Assembly (NCBI GenBank): GCA_947088515.1
Contig: CAMUHA010000009.1
Span: 1 to 36,314, forward strand
Source of the DNA: an uncultured bacterium
Lineage (GTDB): Bacteria; Bacillota; Clostridia; Lachnospirales; Lachnospiraceae
DNA: 36,314 bases
Direction: 5' to 3'
Shown: in pieces, positions 33,876 to 36,314 of the stretch
Numbering within the stretch: position 1 is the stretch's first letter
How the letters are laid out: every line of letters starts with the position of its first letter
Program-made: the position numbers and the translations under genes
The notes under the pieces: model-generated
Seen by the model: the letters and a program-made list of their open reading frames with translations, nothing else
Database searches by the model: none
Told to the model about the DNA's origin: nothing

Positions 33876-34200
33876 GAAGTCCTTCCTCCTTCTGCTCTTC
33901 CCCGGATATCTGTACAATTTCTTCCGGCGAAGTTACTCTGGCGTTCTCCTCTTTTTCCTTTTCAATCTGGATAGCATGAATTTTTTTTAAGGTTGAAAAA
34001 AACAAAATACTTGTTACCCCGGCCCCTACCGCCGCCTCCGTTATCGCTAAGTCCGGTGACTGCAGACAGACCCAGATAACAGACATTACCAATGAATAAG
34101 ACATATAAATCAGTATGGAGTTAAGCAGGTTTTTTGAAAAGCTGACTGATATTGCACAGACAATCAAAAATGTCATAAGAATCACCTGAAAAAGAGTCAT
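33868..34200 (-). CDS. MbhD-like subunit (DUF4040 family)
   Basis: A 110-residue protein with three membrane helices. The diagnostic block SPDLAITEAAVGAGVTSILF corresponds to the MrpA C-terminal/MbhD motif PDVAITEAAVGAG. The glutamate in TEAAVG is a conserved ion-path residue. A charged, soluble tail follows. In Mrp antiporters this segment is fused within MrpA; a separate gene is the arrangement of membrane-bound hydrogenase (MbhD). It overlaps mnhG by four bases (ATGA), a coupled start. Confidence 0.87.
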   Translation of the reverse strand: MTLFQVILMTFLIVCAISVSFSKNLLNSILIYMSYSLVMSVIWVCLQSPDLAITEAAVGAGVTSILFFSTLKKIHAIQIEKEKEENARVTSPEEIVQISGEEQKEEGLHE

Positions 34201-34571
34201 GCCCTGCCGCCTCCCATCTCTTCTTCCTCATCATCCTCTGGCAAGTTGGAAATAACCTCACAGCGCCTTTCCAGATTTTCGTTGGTTGAAACCTCCAATC
34301 TGGCTACCAAATGTGATGAAACCGGGGATGCAAGCCATAAAAAAATTACAATCAGCATCATTTTTAAGGTGGTAAAATTTAATCCTGATAAAATCATCAG
34401 GCCTACCAGCGAAAAACTGATGCCAAGAGTATCCCCCATAGCCGCTGCGTGCATTCTGTTCAGCACATATTTCAGATGAAAGATTCCATATAGTTCAATT
34501 GAAAAAATCAACAGGCCGCACAGCAAAAGCGCCGCTCCTGCCACAAACCTAATCCAATGCAGAATTTCCAT
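34197..34571 (-). CDS. mnhG: MnhG/MrpG antiporter subunit
   Basis: A 124-residue, three-helix protein of the MrpG/PhaG family. The block FHLKYVLNRMHAAAMGDTLG matches the family's RLHAxxxxxTLG pattern, and WLASPVSSHLVARLE the PVSxHxLARAA pattern. The C-terminal tail is strongly acidic (DDEEEEM). It overlaps mnhF by 23 bases. In the Mrp complex, EFG subunits form a separate small module needed for assembly and transport. Confidence 0.92.
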   Translation of the reverse strand: MEILHWIRFVAGAALLLCGLLIFSIELYGIFHLKYVLNRMHAAAMGDTLGISFSLVGLMILSGLNFTTLKMMLIVIFLWLASPVSSHLVARLEVSTNENLERRCEVISNLPEDDEEEEMGGGRA

Positions 34572-34926
34572 TGTTTACTCCTTCTTTATCCTCTAATCCT
34601 TCTTTGGCTTCTTTTGGCTGCTTTGCTTCCGCATAAACGCCCATATAGACTTTTGTGATAATCGTAACTGCCAGAAAACTCACCATGGCGTAAATCAGAC
34701 ATACATCAATCAAAAACCCTTCCTCAAGTAAAAGAGAAAGCACCGCAATGATAACCATTACCATTGTTCCCATCATATTAATGGCTACAATACGGTCCGC
34801 AATACGAGGACCCTTGACCGCATAAAGCAGACAGGCAAACAGCATAATGGCGAGAATAACCAAAACAGCTATGTACATGCCTTCTGCTACCGCTAAAGGA
34901 GCGGAAAGACTTTCATTTCCCTGCAT
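34549..34926 (-). CDS. mnhF: MnhF/MrpF antiporter subunit
   Basis: A 125-residue, three-helix protein with VKGPRIADRIVAINMMGTMV, the MrpF signature (GPxxxDRIVAxN), then IDVCLIYAMVSFLAVT. The C-terminal tail is charged and soluble. The ATG at 34926, with AAGGAG nine bases upstream, is preferred to the upstream ATG at 34965, which lies deep in mnhE. It overlaps mnhE by 14 bases. Confidence 0.92.
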   Translation of the reverse strand: MQGNESLSAPLAVAEGMYIAVLVILAIMLFACLLYAVKGPRIADRIVAINMMGTMVMVIIAVLSLLLEEGFLIDVCLIYAMVSFLAVTIITKVYMGVYAEAKQPKEAKEGLEDKEGVNNGNSALD

Positions 34927-35392
34927 GTTTATCAGCTCCTTCCATTTTCTTAAGAAGTGATACAAAAACAGAATTATTCATTCCTTCTGCCAGACTCTTG
35001 TCCAGACAGTGCACCACATACTCATTCTCATTTAAGGACACTGTAATTGTTCCGGGCGTTAATGTTATGGAATTTGCCAGAAGAACTTTTGCAGGAGTTG
35101 TCCTTAAATCTGTTTTAAAATGCACTACCGCAGGCTCCAGCTCATATCTGGAGGACATTATCATTTTAATCACTTCAAAGTTTGCCTTAATTATTTCCTT
35201 TACCAGCACAATCACATAATGCAAAATCTGAAACATTCTCCTAAAAAGCAGCAAATCTGTTCTTGGACTGTAATTTAAGAATTTACAGATAAACAGATAA
35301 ATCCCTCCCGAAATTACAACGCCAAAAGCCGCTATTTCTAACGTAAACTGTCCATTAAAAATAACCCATACCAGAAAAAATACTAAATACAT
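34913..35392 (-). CDS. mnhE: MnhE/MrpE antiporter subunit, first gene of the operon
   Basis: A 159-residue protein with two N-terminal membrane helices and a soluble domain. LLANSITLTPGTITVSLNEN followed by EYVVHCLD is the MrpE hallmark, and VIVLVKEIIKANFEVIKMIM the conserved helix before it. The ATG at 35392 has GGAGG seven bases upstream. No promoter is visible in the 41 bases between trxA and mnhE. Either the operon is read from trxA or it has a promoter inside that gene. Confidence 0.92.
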   Translation of the reverse strand: MYLVFFLVWVIFNGQFTLEIAAFGVVISGGIYLFICKFLNYSPRTDLLLFRRMFQILHYVIVLVKEIIKANFEVIKMIMSSRYELEPAVVHFKTDLRTTPAKVLLANSITLTPGTITVSLNENEYVVHCLDKSLAEGMNNSVFVSLLKKMEGADKHAGK

Positions 35393-35420
35393 TTCTTTCC
35401 TCCGCTTTTCTCCCACATGA

Positions 35421-35451
35421 AAGCAGGTGAGGCTTATGCCAGCACCTGCTT
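35421..35451 (-). promoter_or_regulatory. Hairpin across the trxA stop, before the antiporter operon
   Basis: A perfect 9-bp stem AAGCAGGTG/CACCTGCTT (35421-35429 with 35443-35451) encloses an inner GGC-ATAA-GCC stem. It covers the trxA stop codon, 29 bases before the mnhE start. The T tract after it is too short for a normal terminator. It may be a leaky terminator, an RNA-processing site or an mRNA stabiliser that sets trxA and antiporter levels apart. Confidence 0.45.
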
Positions 35452-35754
35452 AATGTTTTCCTCCAATTCATTTTTTGAAACAGCTCCTATCACCGTTTTT
35501 ACTGCCTTACCATCTTTAAAAAATATAAAAGTGGGTATGGACATTACTTTAAATTCACTTGCCAGCTTGGGATTTTCGTCCGTATTGCATTTACCTATTT
35601 TGCACTTTCCGTTATAGCTTTCTGCTAGCTGTGCCACAACCGGCGCCATCATCTTACAGGGACCGCACCAGTCAGCATAAAAGTCCACCATAACCGGCAT
35701 GCCGCTGTTTTTAACCTCCGCTTCAAAATTGCTGTCTGTAATTTTCAGTTCCAT
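35434..35754 (-). CDS. trxA: Thioredoxin
   Basis: A 106-residue classical thioredoxin. The active site is WCGPC in VDFYADWCGPCKMMAPVVAQ, and the cis-proline is in VMSIPTFIFF. It has the usual length, with no signal peptide, so it acts as a cytoplasmic disulfide reductase. A strong GGAGA precedes the ATG at 35754. The gene lies between trmB and the antiporter operon in the same orientation. Confidence 0.96.
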   Translation of the reverse strand: MELKITDSNFEAEVKNSGMPVMVDFYADWCGPCKMMAPVVAQLAESYNGKCKIGKCNTDENPKLASEFKVMSIPTFIFFKDGKAVKTVIGAVSKNELEENIKQVLA

Positions 35755-35818
35755 AATAAATCTCCTTTCTTTTATTTAATAAAATTCATAAATTAAGTTA
35801 TTTTCATACTATTCCTGT

Positions 35819-35824
35819 ATTATA
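35819..35824 (-). promoter_or_regulatory. Possible -10 box upstream of trxA
   Basis: A perfect TATAAT occurs on the minus strand just after the trmB stop codon, about 65 bases before trxA. The region 17 bases upstream has no good -35 box, so the promoter call is weak. AT-rich DNA fills the rest of the gap. Confidence 0.3.
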
Positions 35825-35831
35825 GTATTGG

Positions 35832-36314
35832 TTATCTTCTAATAATATATTTATAAATAGGATTCCCTTTTGAAGAAAATTTTTCTTCATATTCTGTCAT
35901 AATATTGCCCTCTGCCATTTCTTTATCATTATGTAGGTCAAAAGTAACCTTAACCGCCTCCCATCCTGCAGGCGAAAGCTCCTCTAAGGCAAAATCAAAC
36001 AATCCTTTATTATCCGTCTTAAATTCAAGAACACCTTCCTTTTTAAGGAACTTGTTATATCTTTTTAAAAACTCCCTGGACGGCAGACGCCTTTTGGCAT
36101 GACGCTCTTTGGGCCATGGGTCCGAAAAATTCAGATAAATTCTGTCAACCTCTCCCTCTTCAAAAACCGCTTCCACATTTTCTGCATCCATCCGTATAAA
36201 CAATAAATTGGGCAGGGGGTTTTCATCCATCCGCTGCAGCGCCCGCAAAAGAACACTGGAGTACTTTTCTATTCCTATGTAGTTAATCCCCGGATTTATG
36301 CCTGCCATCTCATA
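35832..36314 (-). CDS. trmB: tRNA (guanine-N7)-methyltransferase TrmB, 3' part, cut by window edge
   Basis: The visible 160 residues are the C-terminal two thirds of TrmB, which methylates N7 of G46 in tRNA. The frame runs off the right edge upstream of the first visible methionine, so that methionine is not the start. Recognisable parts are NYIGIEKY (SAM site), the DRIYLNFSDPWPKERHAKRR block diagnostic of TrmB, and a C-terminal TEYEEKFSSKGNPIYK motif. The N-terminal glycine-rich SAM motif is outside the window. Confidence 0.95.
   Translation of the reverse strand, partial: YEMAGINPGINYIGIEKYSSVLLRALQRMDENPLPNLLFIRMDAENVEAVFEEGEVDRIYLNFSDPWPKERHAKRRLPSREFLKRYNKFLKKEGVLEFKTDNKGLFDFALEELSPAGWEAVKVTFDLHNDKEMAEGNIMTEYEEKFSSKGNPIYKYIIRR

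Noticed and set aside
25935..35392. Complex I (nuo) or energy-converting hydrogenase operon
   Set aside because: Only membrane antiporter-type subunits are present. There is no NuoB/C/D/I-like, hydrogenase or ferredoxin gene between trxA and tRNA-Pro, and MrpE, F and G are diagnostic of the Mrp family.

Overview
The window looks like chromosomal DNA of a motile, anaerobic Clostridia bacterium, most likely Lachnospiraceae. This rests on the gene families and their order (IreB, RuvX, DUF1292, RNase J, YlbF, TrmR, TrhP), on purine-rich Gram-positive ribosome binding sites, on the pairing of a type III with a type I glutamine synthetase, on ThiI without a rhodanese domain, and on a Lachnospiraceae-like flagellin. 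I see no transposase, integrase, phage gene or CRISPR array. Nearly all genes lie on the minus strand.

Layout, left to right. (1) 1-50: the 5' half of a tRNA-Gln(CUG). (2) 298-909: a plus-strand DUF1905-like plus C39-like cysteine peptidase fusion that ends at an in-frame TGA. (3) 1053-3164: glnN, whose leader carries two small hairpins and an intrinsic terminator arranged like an ANTAR antitermination element. (4) 3338-10250: a minus-strand housekeeping cluster for tRNA and RNA metabolism: mtaB, ireB, ruvX, a DUF1292 gene, rnj, ylbF, a short MltG-like gene, trmR and trhP. trhP is broken by one TAA. (5) 10354-10584: a plus-strand HPr-like gene lacking the phosphorylatable histidine, as in Crh. 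(6) 10629-14958: prmA, rsmE, a cysteine desulfurase gene and thiI, with a strongly palindromic 94-bp element between the last two. (7) 15128-17436: convergent nudC and glnA. (8) 17689-19065: a MATE transporter. (9) 19196-22978: a 1260-residue flagellin with eight copies of a beta-rich repeat and no flagellar neighbours. (10) 23231-25577: yhaM and a membrane-anchored HtrA-like protein that has lost its catalytic triad. (11) 25766-25838: tRNA-Pro(CGG) with its own promoter and terminator. (12) 25935-35392: ten tightly packed genes for an Mrp/Mbh-type cation/proton antiporter with four antiporter-like subunits and no redox subunits. (13) 35434-36314: trxA and the 3' part of trmB.

How the genes work together. 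TrhP and TrmR normally act in sequence on uridine 34 of tRNA (hydroxylation, then methylation), so the stop in trhP should starve TrmR of substrate. The cysteine desulfurase supplies sulfur to ThiI for 4-thiouridine. MtaB thiomethylates t6A37. GlnN and GlnA make glutamine, and the glnN leader suggests control by antitermination. The antiporter operon probably exchanges Na+ (or K+) for protons across the membrane. Its order E-F-G-MbhD-MbhE/B-C-D matches the antiporter half of archaeal membrane-bound hydrogenase, but two further D-like subunits and a 707-residue NuoL/MrpA-like subunit stand where redox genes would be.

The strongest leads are the antiporter operon, the giant repeat flagellin, the glnN leader, the two nonsense-interrupted genes, and the palindromic element before thiI. 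No database search was possible, so family names rest on recognised motifs, length and gene order.
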